From the NCBI GenBank assembly GCA_905221605.1, contig CAJNDS010002599.1, positions 247,001 through 311,000 of the forward strand: a stretch of 64,000 nt of DNA, read 5' to 3'. This document shows, piece after piece, positions 9,771 to 19,223 of this stretch. A program made the translations under genes and the position numbers. The stretch's first letter is position 1; each line of letters starts with the position of its first letter. Below the pieces are notes generated by a model. That model did no database searches, had not been told where the DNA came from, and was given only the letters and a program-made list of their open reading frames with translations. This DNA comes from Symbiodinium natans (Eukaryota; Sar; Dinophyceae; Suessiales; Symbiodiniaceae).

Positions 9771-10585
9771 GTAGACTCGAACCCCTAAGCCTTAAACCCT
9801 ACATACCAAACCCGGAATCCTAAAACCTTATCCCTTATATATCCCTAAACCCGAACTCCTAAACCCTAAGCCCAAACTCTACAAACAAGATGGAACGAAT
9901 TGCTTCGGCCCCCGAGGTGCGAGCGTGGCGCCAGGCCAGGGGCAGCGTGCAGGGGCTAGGGATTTTACATGTTGTTGTTTTGGTGTTTTGTTTTTATTTG
10001 AATTTCTTATTTAATGTTTTTTTTTTTTTTTTTTTTTGGGGGGGGGGGAGGGGCTTGGGGGTTTAGGGCTTACGGCTTAGGCTTGAGGGTGATGGGCTCC
10101 AAAAAAAACACTAGGGGTAAAGGGATTAAGCCCCCAAAACGTAAACCCCTCCACTATAGGAATGTTAAGCAATCATGTGGGAATGGGAGTACGAGGACGG
10201 ACACGCATGTCACTGTCTTGCGAGCCCCCACCTAGACCCCAAATTACAAACCCTAGACTAGACCCCAAAGCCACAATGGTATCAAGGCATGTCAAGGCGC
10301 AGCCCAGTAGCCTTGAAAAAGGGGAAGCTATCCCTGTAACAAAAAGCGGAGGAAGGCTGCCTCTTAGAAGCCTTTGATCCTAAAATCTATGGCCTAAATC
10401 CCTCCCACGCGCTGAACTATCTAGGAAACTTGAACCCCTAAAGCCCATGACCCCACACCCAAGTGTACACTTACTACTCGTACCCCATAACCCAGAATCC
10501 CAAAGCCCAATCTATAAAAAATGAAACCCTACACCCGAAACCCTAACCCTAAACCCTAAACCCTAAACCCTAAACTTTCCTGCAG
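9771..10585. other. Intronic or intergenic stretch with poly-T/poly-G
   Basis: A T-run directly followed by a G-run lies at about 10,018-10,047. Positions 10,240-10,540 carry diverged CCCTAAA-like words. CCCTAAA units resume at 10,546-10,575. No supported gene is seen. Confidence 0.6.
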
Positions 10586-10650
10586 GTGGCAGCTGTGTCG
10601 TCACTTGTCGGTCGCCTTGGGCCACAGCGCCCTGGGCCTGTTGTGGCGCT
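10586..10650 (+). CDS. Putative microexon, cysteine-rich module (type A)
   Basis: CTTTCCTGCAG precedes it. The frame reads GSCVVTCRSPWATAPWACCG up to a stop at 10,651. A GTAGGAG donor lies further on at 10,668, so either the donor is earlier or the copy carries a frameshift. It aligns with 1,910 (GSCFIGCKSP) and with 58,482 (FVVSCRTP) at both protein and DNA level. Confidence 0.5.
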
Positions 10651-10902
10651 TGAGCGCGCTCACAGGGGTAGGAGTGTGGAAGGGCGGAGTCGCCAAATAG
10701 GAGTACCGGGTTTAGGGTTTAGGGTTTAGGGTTTAGGATTTAGGGTTTAGGGTTTAGGATTAAGGTTGCCAGACGTCCGGAGTGTGTGGTGCTTGGGGTT
10801 TTTAAGGGTTTGGTCGTTCGGGTTTGGGGGTATTTGTTGGGGATTGAGGGCCGAGAGTTCACATGCTTCCCAAATGAGGTGTTCAGTTGTGAAGTACATA
10901 AC

Positions 10903-11014
10903 CTAGGACCGGGAGTAGGCGCGTTTTTCATTTTCTTAGGGTTGGGGTTCCCGTATAACCCCCTTCAAATCAAAAAAGGTACCCTTTTTTATTCCTAGGT
11001 TCCTCCCGGGTCTT
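10903..11014. mobile_element. MITE-like element, AAAAAGGTACCC core family
   Basis: Left end CTAGGACCGGGAGTAGGC; right end TAGGTTCCTCCCGGGTCTTG, an imperfect inverted repeat of the left. Internal TTAGGGTTGGGGTTCCC and CCCCTTCAAATCAAAAAAGG are shared with 8,644 and 18,827. Length is about 112 bp. Confidence 0.7.
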
Positions 11015-11601
11015 GAGGGTTTAGGGTTTAGGGCTAGGGTTTAGGGTTTAGGGTTTAGGGCTAGGGTTTAGGGTTTAGGGTTCGTTCAGGGTTTCAGGGT
11101 TTAGGGTTGAGGGAGTTGGGGGACCCTGATATGTCGGTTAAGAACCAGTAACCCTAAACCCGAAACCCTAAACCCTAAACCCTAAACCCTAAACCCTAAA
11201 GGAGCCCCGAGGTCCTGCACTCTCGCCCCTAGAGGGTTTCCTAAACCCTAAACCCCAATTAAACCCTCCCTAAACCCCTAAACCCTAAACCCTAAAACCC
11301 AAGATTCTAATTCAACCTAATTGAACCCCAATTAAACCCTGATTAAACCCTAGTTAAACCCTAATCAAAACCCTAAAACCCTAAACCCTAAGCACTTCAA
11401 ATTAAGCGTGCAGGATGTGGAGACTTTTTTTTGGAGAGTTTCAAGTGTGCAGGCAGCTCAGTCGTATAAGGCAGGGCTTAGGGTTTAGGGTTTAGGGGTT
11501 TGGGTTTAGGGTTTAGGGTTCGGGGTTTAGGATTAGGGGTTTAGGGGTTTAGGGTTTAGGGTTTAGGGTTTTGGGCTCAGGGTCGCCTGTTGGCGTTGCA
11601 G

Positions 11602-11643
11602 GTTACATCCACCACGGCAACCTGTCCGGATGGCAACGCAACT
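11602..11643 (+). CDS. Putative microexon, ATCPDGN module
   Basis: TGGCGTTGCAG precedes it. The phase-0 frame reads VTSTTATCPDGNAT before a stop at 11,644. C-P-D-G-N matches C-P-E-G-N at 18,350. The DNA also aligns with 52,145 (GGCAACCTGTC shared). The donor is not evident. Confidence 0.42.
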
Positions 11644-12211
11644 TAGCTCAAGGCTGAGGGCTTTACTTCTCTTAGGGTTTAGGGTTCAGGGTTTAGGGTT
11701 TAGGTTTTAGGGTTTAGGGTTGGAGGTTCATGGGCACTCCGAGCCCCAAATTATACGTTTAGTTGTAACCTACTTAGAGGGCTTAGGGTTTAGGGTTTAG
11801 GGTTTAGGGTTTAGGTTTTAGGTTTTAGGGTTTAGGGTTTAGGGTTTAGGGTTTAGGGTTTAGGGTTTAGGGTTTAGGGCGATGATAGGTGGTTCATGGG
11901 TGCTTCTAACACCAAGTAACAGTCTAGTTGTAACCTACTTGGAGGATTTAGGGGGGGCTTGAAAGTATAGTTGTAGTTGCGGGTTATGCGTACCCTGAAC
12001 CTTTAAGTAGGGCTTCAGGGCATGTCGGCTTTGGGTTCGGAATGTTCACCCAAACCCTAAACCCTAAACCGGGTTCAGGGTGTGGGGAGCAGGGTTTAGG
12101 GATTCGGGGATTAGGTTTGAAGGGGCAGTCGCAACCCCAAACTCTGAAGCCCGCCCTTAACGCCGACCAAGTACGACACGCATCAAGGATTAGGGCTTAG
12201 GGGGTTACTCG
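11644..12211. repeat. TTTAGGG arrays and fragments of a GGTTCATGGG element
   Basis: TTTAGGG arrays lie at 11,674-11,720 and 11,780-11,880. GGAGGTTCATGGGCAC near 11,730 and GGTGGTTCATGGGTGC near 11,890 are ends of the same small element family. A right-end-like copy (GTACCCTGAACCT) lies near 11,990. Each is linked to AGTTGTAACCTACTTRGAGG. Confidence 0.65.
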
Positions 12212-12304
12212 GGAGGTTCATGGGTACTTTTCAGCCCCCGCAAGTCCTCTAAGCAGGTGATAAGTAGACGTAGAATTGGGGGTTGTCAGTACCCATGAAC
12301 CTCC
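12212..12304. mobile_element. MITE-like element with perfect 17-bp terminal inverted repeats
   Basis: The left end GGAGGTTCATGGGTACT (12,212-12,228) and the right end AGTACCCATGAACCTCC (12,288-12,304) are exact reverse complements. It is 93 bp long with no coding capacity. It is related to 15,755-15,890. Confidence 0.85.
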
Positions 12305-12484
12305 AAGTGATAGGGGTTTCGAGGTTTATAAGGGTTGGGACCGCTTTCTTCTAGGTCGCTCCTTCTGGTTGGGGCTTTGTTGCCGGTTCGGTTCCCTTAC
12401 AATCCTCTCAACCCTCTCTATTCTTAGCATACTCTGGGGCCCTATAAACCCTAAACCCTAGCAGAATCTGGGAGCCTCTACAAG

Positions 12485-12547
12485 GTCGACCCTGTGCGCA
12501 CCGTCGACTGGACGCCCCCGGTGTGCCCACACCCAGCAGGGGCAAGG
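12485..12547 (+). CDS. Putative microexon, type B-like, 63 nt
   Basis: CTACAAG precedes it and GTATTC follows. It is 21 codons in phase 0-0, containing VDPVRTVDWTPPVCPHPAGA. The D-P ... P-x-V/I-C spacing parallels the island at 46,103 (NTDPN ... SPIC). CCCTAAA lies upstream and G-rich DNA downstream. Confidence 0.45.
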
Positions 12548-12668
12548 GTATTCAAGAAGATCTGGGGTTTTGCCAGGGTTTTGGGCTTAGGTGGGGAGGG
12601 AGGAGGGGGTTGGGGTTTTCATGGGGGTTTGTATTCGCCAGCGTTCAGGAGGGCTTTTAGGATTTTGT

Positions 12669-12704
<36 letters not shown>

Positions 12705-12987
12705 CGGGTTCGGGTTGGGGGCCCGGCGGCTTGCAAAAGTTACCAGCATTTCCAGGTTTGGGGGGGGGGCTGCCACAAATCCCCAAAGACTTGATCAACA
12801 AACGTTCATGTGTAGTAGTCGAAGAGGTAAGCTAGTGAAACTTTGCCCCTTTGTTAGGGGTGGAGAGGGTGGGGGGTGAGCTCCGGTGGCAGTTCTTAGT
12901 CCCCCTTGAAACTTGGAAACTGGAGAAGCAGGTATCGGCCAGTCCAGGCCCGAAACTCGGGACCCCACGCTACCCCCTAGAATGAGG

Positions 12988-13024
<37 letters not shown>

Positions 13025-13142
13025 TTCAAAAAAAAAAAAACGGGGTTCGGGATAAGGGTGTAGGGTTTCGGGTTTAGGGTTTAGGGCTTCGGGTTGGATT
13101 TGGGAGTCTGACAAGAACTCTCTGGGTTTTTACGAGTCTTAG
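12548..13142. repeat. Unique DNA with a 35-G run and a 36-C run
   Basis: An uninterrupted G-run covers 12,670-12,704 and an uninterrupted C-run covers 12,989-13,024. The open frames across the homopolymers code only for glycine or proline runs and are not supported as genes. Confidence 0.85.
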
Positions 13143-13218
13143 GATCGTATGACGATGATTCTGATCTCATGCTCGAGCTTGTTCCTGAGCACTACAACCA
13201 GCTACCCTACGCCATAAG
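13143..13218 (+). CDS. Putative microexon, acidic segment
   Basis: TCTTAG precedes it. The phase-1 entry completes a Gly codon and the frame reads GSYDDDSDLMLELVPEHYNQ. This acidic, protein-like segment is not cysteine-rich. CCCTAAA-like units follow, and the donor is unclear. Confidence 0.35.
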
Positions 13219-13327
13219 CCCTAATCCCCTAAAACCCTAAACCCCTAAAACCCCAACCCCTAAAAACCCCAAAACCAGGGAGGTAAAAGCAGAAGCAACT
13301 AAACCCCCCCCCCCCCCAACATCTGAG

Positions 13328-13447
13328 GTGCGAGCTTCAGTGTCCTGAGCCTCCAGTGATTCCTCAGGGATTCGAGTCGGGGCCCTTGGATGCCCAGCAG
13401 AGAACTTCTCTTCAGGGTCCATGTACCTCATCATTGTATACTTGCTA
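13328..13447 (+). CDS. Putative microexon, CxxxC-P-E-P module
   Basis: CATCTGAG precedes it, after a poly-C tract. The frame starts CELQCPEPPVIPQGFESGP and stays open to a stop at 13,448. C-x(2-4)-Q-C-P-E/D-P matches the island at 20,374 (NCSVFQCPDP). The minus strand is also open across this interval, but it lacks a matching motif elsewhere. A TTTAGGG array follows at 13,491. Confidence 0.42.
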
Positions 13448-13490
13448 GATAGGAGGTAGTTTAAGGACCAAGTAGTCCCTATTTTTGCGG

Positions 13491-13588
13491 TTTAGGGTTT
13501 AGGGTTTAGGGTTTAGGGTTTAGGGTTTAGGGTTTAGGGTTTAGGGTTTAGGGTTTAGGGTTTAGGGTTTAGGGTTTAGGGTTTAGGG
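13491..13588 (+). repeat. (TTTAGGG)14 perfect array
   Basis: 98 bp exactly; the third array of this length. Confidence 0.95.
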
Positions 13589-15172
13589 TCCCTAACGAAC
13601 TGCAAGCCGCAGCAGAAAAGGTAAAGAATGTCCCGTTGGAGGTGGGAAGGGGGGCTTGGGGGTTCTCGGGCGTGGCCTTGTCCCTGACATTTTTGGGGCA
13701 TTGCGTGCCTCACCTATTACCCGGAGGGCTCCACAAGCCCCACCCCGGCAAGTGGCCGTTAGCCAAGATTGTCATGCCGATATTCTATGGGGAACACGGG
13801 TAACAACGACACGCGAGTTTTGGTGGCGAGGCTAAAACGTCTACATGGCGGGTTCAAGGGTAAACCTAAGCGCCTAGCCGGAAGCCCTAAACCCCAAACC
13901 CCAAACCCTAAACCCTAAACCCCATGCATACAAGGCACCGCTCAAAAGGGACTGTTCAGAACCCATCTGCCACGCCCCTTGACTCTCCAAGGTGGAATCC
14001 CAGCATCCACGCGGCGGCATGCCAAATAGGCATGGGCTTAGGGTTGAGGATTTTGCTAGGGTTTAGGGTTTAGGGTTTAGGGTTTAGGGTTTAGAGATTA
14101 GGGTTCTAGACCGGGGGTTCCGAAGGGGTCATGGAATCGCCCTCAGATTTTTTTCTTCAACCCCGACCTCGAATCTCAGAAGCACTAACCCCTAAACCCT
14201 AAACCCTAAACCGATGTATTGGATGTTTGGTTTGCAGGCTTTTTATAGGTTTCCAGGTGGTGGAGCCACAGGGCGCGAGACCCTAAGCCCTAAATAGGGC
14301 CCCGGGCTTACTGCACGTCCACTGTTGGTGGGTTAAGGGTTTAGGGTTTAGGGTTAAGGGTTTAGGGTTTAGGGTTTAGGGTAGTTTAGGGCTTAGGGTT
14401 TACGGTTCAGGGCTTAGGGCTTAGGGATGCTGTAGTGTTCAGGGCTTAGGTTTCATACCGACCGTCACTGACCGTGTGGTAGTTGTGTCGATGTTCAGAG
14501 TGGCCTGAGTTGAACTAGACCTTTGGGGCCAAAGTTTCTGTCGCATGGCTCCTGGGTGATCATCACGCTTGGCGCGCAAGAAGACCCTATATCCTACGCT
14601 CTACAACCTATAAACCTCAAAGCCCTACGACCCTAAACCCTAAAAACCCAAACCCAAGTAGACCGGATGCTGCCCTAAACCAAACACCCGAAAACAACCC
14701 CCCAACCCAGATCCTGCCGAGCACAAGGACCTAAACCCTAAACCCTAAACCCTCAGCCCTTTGTGACATTTAAATCTTTTCCTCAGTAGGGTTTAGGGCT
14801 AGGGTTTAGGGTTTAGGGTTTAGGGTTTAGGGTTTAGGGTCTAGGGTTTAGGGTTTAGGGTTTAGGGTTTAGGGTTTAGGGTATAGGGTTTAGGGTTTAG
14901 GGTTTAGGGTCCAGGGTTTAGGGTTTAGGGTTTAGGATTTAGGGTGTAGGGCCGATCAAGGGACCCCATGTACAAATATTCTTTCAAAGGGGTCTAAAGG
15001 CCAACCCGCAATCTTCAGCTACGCCCTAAACCCCTCCACCCTAAACCCCAAACCCTAACCCCTGAACCCTAAACCCTGAATCCCAAACCCTAAACCCGAA
15101 ACCCTAAACCCTAAACCCTAAACCCTAAACCCTAAACCCTAAACCCTAAACCCTGAACCCAAACCTTGAGAG
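13589..15172. other. Intronic or intergenic mosaic
   Basis: TTTAGGG arrays lie at 14,055-14,095, 14,336-14,405 and 14,787-14,950, with several single-base variant units. A CCCTAAA array lies at 15,090-15,150. The unique DNA between them (13,590-13,880 and 14,420-14,620) shows no frame I can support. Confidence 0.6.
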
Positions 15173-15235
15173 GCTACTTGGGACCTCCGGTCACGACATG
15201 CACGGTGGACAGCATGACATGCCAGGCCTTGCAGA
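15173..15235 (+). CDS. Putative microexon, GY-x-G-P-P-V module
   Basis: TTGAGAG precedes it and GTTTGGAG follows. The phase-1 entry completes Gly and the frame reads GYLGPPVTTCTVDSMTCQAL. It aligns with 17,257 (GMMPEVDICRVNMTSC), sharing P-x-V-x(2)-C-x-V-x-x-M-T-x-C. It is a sushi-like Cys module, with CCCTAAA upstream and TTTAGGG downstream. Confidence 0.55.
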
Positions 15236-15295
15236 GTTTGGAGTTTTGCGGCAGAGTTTAGGGTTTAGGGTTTAGGGTTTAGGGTTTAGGGTTAT

Positions 15296-15408
15296 CTTGG
15301 TAGCCCAGTGGTACCCTGCCCATCTTTTTGCTTCTGGGTTCCGCTGTAATCTCTAACCAACCCAAAAAGGGTGCCCTTATTACAATTTGGTTTTCTGGGC
15401 CACCGAGT
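15296..15408. mobile_element. MITE-like element, CCCAAAAAGGGTGCCC core
   Basis: The left end CTTGGTAGCCCAG and right end CTGGGCCACCGAG are near-perfect inverted repeats. The centre CCAACCCAAAAAGGGTGCCC is shared with a copy near 17,640-17,700. Length is about 113 bp. Confidence 0.7.
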
Positions 15409-15754
15409 TTGGCATACTTGAAGGTTCAAGGCCAGATATAGTACGGTGAGAAGTAAGAAATTTCGAAGCCCTGAGGCCCAAACCCTAGACCCTAAACCCC
15501 AAACCCCAAACCTCAAACCCTAAACCCAAGCCTCTTCCTGCACCTTGCTGGGTGCAACGTGGGCTTGTGGTCTGTTTGGGTGGGGTCTACACTTTACCTG
15601 AAGGCTCCAATGTAGTTCCTTTTTGGGGCTAGTTATCCTTTTTGGGGTTAGTTATAGGGGATTGTAGTATACCCTAAACCCTAAACCCTAAACCCTAAAC
15701 CCTAAACCCTAAACTACCCCCAAAAAAGTTACTACACAGGAGCCCCTGGGACTT

Positions 15755-15890
15755 GGTGGTTCATGGTACTCAGTTACCAATTATACTGGTACTTAAGAAC
15801 CCAAGTTATAACTATCTTAGGGCACTTAAGGGGCTTATAAGTACAGTTATAAGTACAGTTATAAGTGGTTGATAAGTACCATGAACCTTC
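15755..15890. mobile_element. MITE-like element, GGTTCATGG family
   Basis: Left GGTGGTTCATGGTACT and right AGTACCATGAACCTTC are near-perfect inverted ends. The interior carries a short tandem repeat of TTATAAGTACAG. Confidence 0.75.
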
Positions 15891-15903
15891 AACGAGGTTC
15901 AAG

Positions 15904-16000
15904 AAACCCTAAACCCTAAACCCTAAACCCTAAACCCTAAACCCTAAACCCTAAACCCTAAACCCTAAACCCTAAACCCTAAACCCTAAACCCTAAACCC
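15904..16000 (+). repeat. CCCTAAA array, about 14 copies
   Basis: 97 bp of perfect AAACCCT, ending at the putative acceptor of the next island. Confidence 0.95.
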
Positions 16001-16003
16001 AAG

Positions 16004-16040
16004 GATGCTCGGCGCCAGGTCACGACAACTATCTCTGGCT
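16004..16040 (+). CDS. Putative microexon, GCSAPG module (type C)
   Basis: CCCAAG precedes it and GTCCACG follows. The phase-1 entry completes Gly, giving GCSAPGHDNYLWL. The same GATG(C/T)TCGGCGCCAGG sequence starts the island at 24,233 (GCSAPGVDDSRC). Confidence 0.42.
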
Positions 16041-17256
16041 GTCCACGACTGCAGCCATGCCAGCCACCCAGCGAGGGCACAAGCGCACACATGTTCTGTG
16101 TGTTTTATCAATTTCCTGTCACTGTTTACGTAGTATTGTTATTAGTACTATGAGCATTGTTATCCAATAGTTTTGTTATTGTTACTAAGATCATTCATTA
16201 TTCTCATTATCATTATCATTATTATTGTTATTATTTTTCATCATTAGCATTCTTCTTATGTTTTTTCAATGCTTCTTGTCATTATTATTGCTATAATGAG
16301 TATTACTATTGCTATTGTTTTATCATGATTATGAGGATGATTATTATTGCTATGACTATGACTATGACTATGACTATGACTATGACTATGACTATGACTA
16401 TGACTATTCCTATTATCATTACTATTACTACTATTATATATATATATATATATATGTTGTGTGTGTGTGTGTGTGTGTTTTTGTGTTTCGGCGGGGCGGA
16501 GGGGTTCTATAGCCCTCATCATATTTGTGTCCGGTTTAGATCTTCTTCTTAGTAGCTGAGTGAGTACACTTTGCATTTTTGGGCTACTATAATCCCGTAT
16601 AGAACTGAAAGTGTACACTTTTTCGGGGGCACATGAACTCAGCAACTAAGGTTTGTGTCCGGTTGAGATCTTCCTTCGTTTCTCAGAAGAGAAAACTCCC
16701 CCAATTCGAGCAGCTGCCGGGTTGAGGGTTGAAATTTGGCATGCCCCCTTATACTAAGAGTCCCTAGTATGGATGCTAGTACCCCCTGAGACTGATACCG
16801 TAAGAAGCCCCGGCAGACTTCCCAGAGAGGCGAGCCTGACAGAGCGAGAGAGAGACGAGCACGCGCGCGTGAGCGCGTGAGCGCGTGAGCGCGCGAGCGG
16901 GTGCACTGCGCCACTTCGTCAGTCTGACAAACCAAAGCATGGTGGGGACTCTGGGGACATGGGGTTCGGGGTTACGGCCATTGCCCTCAAGAAGTGAGGT
17001 GGGCAGAAATCCAAGCAGTTGCACACGACGGCTTTCAAATGCGTGACGTCGACACTGTCCCTCCTTATCATGCCAGCATGGTCTTGTATGATAAACTGAC
17101 TCGGGTTTAGGGTTTCATTGTTTTCGGGTATAGGGCTTCGGGTATCAGCAGAACATTGGCCAACTGGCTCAGCTTCATCTAGTTCAGTTGTTCGGGGTCC
17201 TAAACCCTAAAGCCTAAAGCCTAAACACTGAAGCCTGAAGCTTGCTGTTGCTGGAG
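16041..17256. other. Microsatellite-rich unique stretch
   Basis: ATT/ATC-rich DNA covers 16,130-16,340. It is followed by a (TATGAC)n tract at 16,349-16,405, (TA)n at 16,434-16,455 and (GT)n at 16,457-16,478. A GCGCGTGA tandem lies at 16,860-16,900. The long open frames here are read out of these simple repeats and are not genes. Confidence 0.8.
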
Positions 17257-17320
17257 GCATGATGCCGGAAGTGGACATCTGCCGTGTGAACATGACCAGT
17301 TGCAGGAGGGGGGCTCGGCC
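17257..17320 (+). CDS. Putative microexon, GY-type module
   Basis: GCTGGAG precedes it and GTTTAAAG follows. The phase-1 entry completes Gly and the frame reads GMMPEVDICRVNMTSCRRGA. It is homologous to 15,173 in motif and phase. CCCTAAA-like repeats lie upstream. Confidence 0.48.
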
Positions 17321-17399
17321 GTTTAAAGCCTCAAAAAGGCCCCCCTTCTTGGAAAACTCATGGGTTCAACCCTAAACCCTAAACCTTTTTTTTTTGCAG

Positions 17400-17425
17400 G
17401 AACTCCAAGAACCTCCGGGGTTCAG
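17400..17425 (+). CDS. Putative 26-nt microexon
   Basis: It follows one of the strongest acceptors in the window: CCCTAAACC, then a run of T ending in TGCAG. GTGTTGG follows. It is too short to assign a frame with confidence (ELQEPPGF or NSKNLRGS). Confidence 0.33.
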
Positions 17426-18349
17426 GTGTTGGGGCTTGCAAGCTTGGCGCTGATCGTGTTCCTAGGGCCTTGAGGGCCCTTCCCCCGCCTTCGCCTGCAT
17501 TGTGAATCCCGGCAGGTGGAGAGGGTTTAGGGTTTACATGTGTTAAGCGAGCTGGCGATGCTGGTACACTAGGGTTTAGAGATTGTGGGGGTTTAGGAAT
17601 TCTTGTGGTGGTTAGGGTTTGGGGTTCTGGGTTCCGTTAAAAGTAACCAACCCAAAAAAAGGGTACCCTAATTGTTATGTGGTTATGGGTCACTAAGAAT
17701 ATGGAGGTCGGCATGATCACTACTAGTAGTAGTCCCTTATGGTCCCTTTACAATCATACGATAAGAACCCCCAAAGCCCTATTCTAATTCTTAAGGCCAC
17801 TATATCACCCAAGTGAAACACCAAAACCTACACCCAAGTGGAGTAAACCCTAAGCCCCAAACCCGAAACCCGAAACTCTAAACCTATAAACCCTCAACCG
17901 GAGGAATGTCATGCCTGGCAGCTCCTGCAGCCCTCCCTGCGTGGCGCTGGGGCCCTCGGCCTTTCAGTTCACAGGGATCACGCGATTTAGGGCTTGGGGT
18001 TTTGCTTCGAGGGAGGACTTGTGGTCGCCCCTTTGTGTGTGCGTGGGAGGGGTCTCAACCCAAAATTTTAGGGTTCTTGAGGGAGGGGGTTCAAGGGGGT
18101 AGGTACCTAGGGTTGTTTAGGGAAGCTTAGGGAGCCTTGGGGAGTAGTGGGGAGTAGAAGCCTTTTTCCACCCTAAGGCCCCCAAAACCGAACAAACCAA
18201 CCCCCTGGTCCCTCAACCTTGTATATAGGGGTCCGAAGTATGGGCCCTTATGATGTACGGCGCGTATAACGGGTTGTATTACGCGGGACCCCCCTCAACC
18301 CTAAACCCTAAACCCTACATAGACGCTCGAGGCCTTTCGAGCTCTACAG
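17426..18349. other. Mosaic with two dispersed elements
   Basis: Positions 17,640-17,700 match the CCCAAAAAGGGTACCC-core family. Positions 17,714-17,802 match a family with copies at 21,760 and 61,371 (ACTACTAGTAGTA, TATGGTCCCTTT, CCCTATTCTAATT). Positions 18,120-18,160 resemble the element at 1,300. Two overlapping frames at 17,906-18,130 lack recognisable features. Confidence 0.55.
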
Positions 18350-18409
18350 CCCACCGGGGATGGCCTCCTGCCCCGAGGGAAACTTAGACCCAGCCCGGGC
18401 GCTTGGAGG
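18350..18409 (+). CDS. Putative microexon, CPEGN-x-DP module
   Basis: CTCTACAG precedes it and GTCCTGG follows. The frame contains PPGMASCPEGNLDPARALGG. It joins the C-P-x-G-N motif of 11,602 with the N-x-D-P motif of 3,353 and 46,103, which suggests those are two halves of one module. An alternative acceptor at 18,321 would extend it upstream in frame. Confidence 0.48.
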
Positions 18410-18826
18410 GTCCTGGGGGCTTAGGGGCTCGTTTTGGGTTTTGGGGTTTCTTAAGGGCTTGCGGGGTTTTTAGGACTTTGTTGGGAGGTTTGGGGCTCGT
18501 TTTGGGGTTTAGGTGTTTAGGGTTTTGGGCCTTCTGGGGTGTTTGGGTGTTTTGGGTTTTGAGGGTTTTGGGGTTTAGGTGTTTAGGGCTAAAGTTTAGG
18601 GTTTTGGGCTGTTTTGGGTTTAAGGGTTTGGGTTTGGGTTTTTTTCAGGAGTTTTGGGGGATGAGGGTTTTAGGGTGTTAGAGTTGAGGAGTTCAGGGTG
18701 TCGGGGGTGTTGGGTTCTTTGGGGTTTCGGGCTTTTTGGGGGCTTTGGTGTGGTTTAGAATGAAGTGTTTTCGGTCCTAGGTTGGCCGAGCGGGTGGCCT
18801 TTAACCTTGTGGGGTACTGTATTCTC
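18410..18826 (+). repeat. Degenerate G-rich TTTAGGG/TTTTGGGG stretch
   Basis: Loose GGGTTTTGGGG and GGGTTTAGG words throughout. The 92-codon frame here is glycine/leucine/phenylalanine-rich and is read from the repeat. Confidence 0.7.
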
Positions 18827-18945
18827 CTAGGACCGGGAGCAGGCCTGTTTTTTGTTTTTCCTTTTTTTAGGGTTGGGGTTCTCTTATAATCCCCTTAAAA
18901 CCAAAAAGGGTACCCTTTTTATACCTAGGTTACTCCCGGGTCTAG
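18827..18945. mobile_element. MITE-like element, AAAAAGGGTACCC core family
   Basis: Left CTAGGACCGGGAGCAGGC; right GTTACTCCCGGGTCTAG. The centre CCCCTTAAAACCAAAAAGGG includes a short palindrome, AAAAAGGGTACCCTTTTT. It has a single TTAGGGTTGGGG word at the spot where the copy at 8,644 carries an array. Confidence 0.75.
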
Positions 18946-19140
18946 TCTCTATGCAGCAAGGCAGGGTTTGGGGTAGTGGCGTTTAGTGGTTCAGGGTGGA
19001 AGGCAGGGTTTGGGAAAAGGGGGAATTAGGGCCCGATCGACAGTGATCCGTGGTTGGCTTGGTGGAAGCAAGCTGGATTCCCTCATGTCCCTCCCTGGAA
19101 CGGGCCTACCTATGACACGTGGCTCCAACGTATTTCGCAG

Positions 19141-19223
19141 CACACCCGGTGTACCCGGACTTTCCGTTTGCGGATCGCTATCACCCGGTGAACTTTCCGG
19201 CCGGACAGGGTGCCAGGTTCTTG
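19141..19223 (+). CDS. Putative microexon, aromatic/proline-rich
   Basis: GTATTTCGCAG precedes it and GTAGTG follows. The frame contains HPVYPDFPFADRYHPVNFPA and looks strongly protein-like. It has no cysteine and no recognised family. A competing frame of 115 codons covers the region but has no motif support. Confidence 0.4.

Noticed and set aside
12494-12835. 113-codon frame over the G-run
   Set aside because: The polyglycine core is homopolymer translation. Only the first 63 nt are retained, as a separate microexon in another reading.
16157-16645. Frames of 129-131 codons with Tyr-Asp, Met-Thr or His-Ser runs
   Set aside because: Translation of (TATGAC)n, (TA)n and (GT)n microsatellites.
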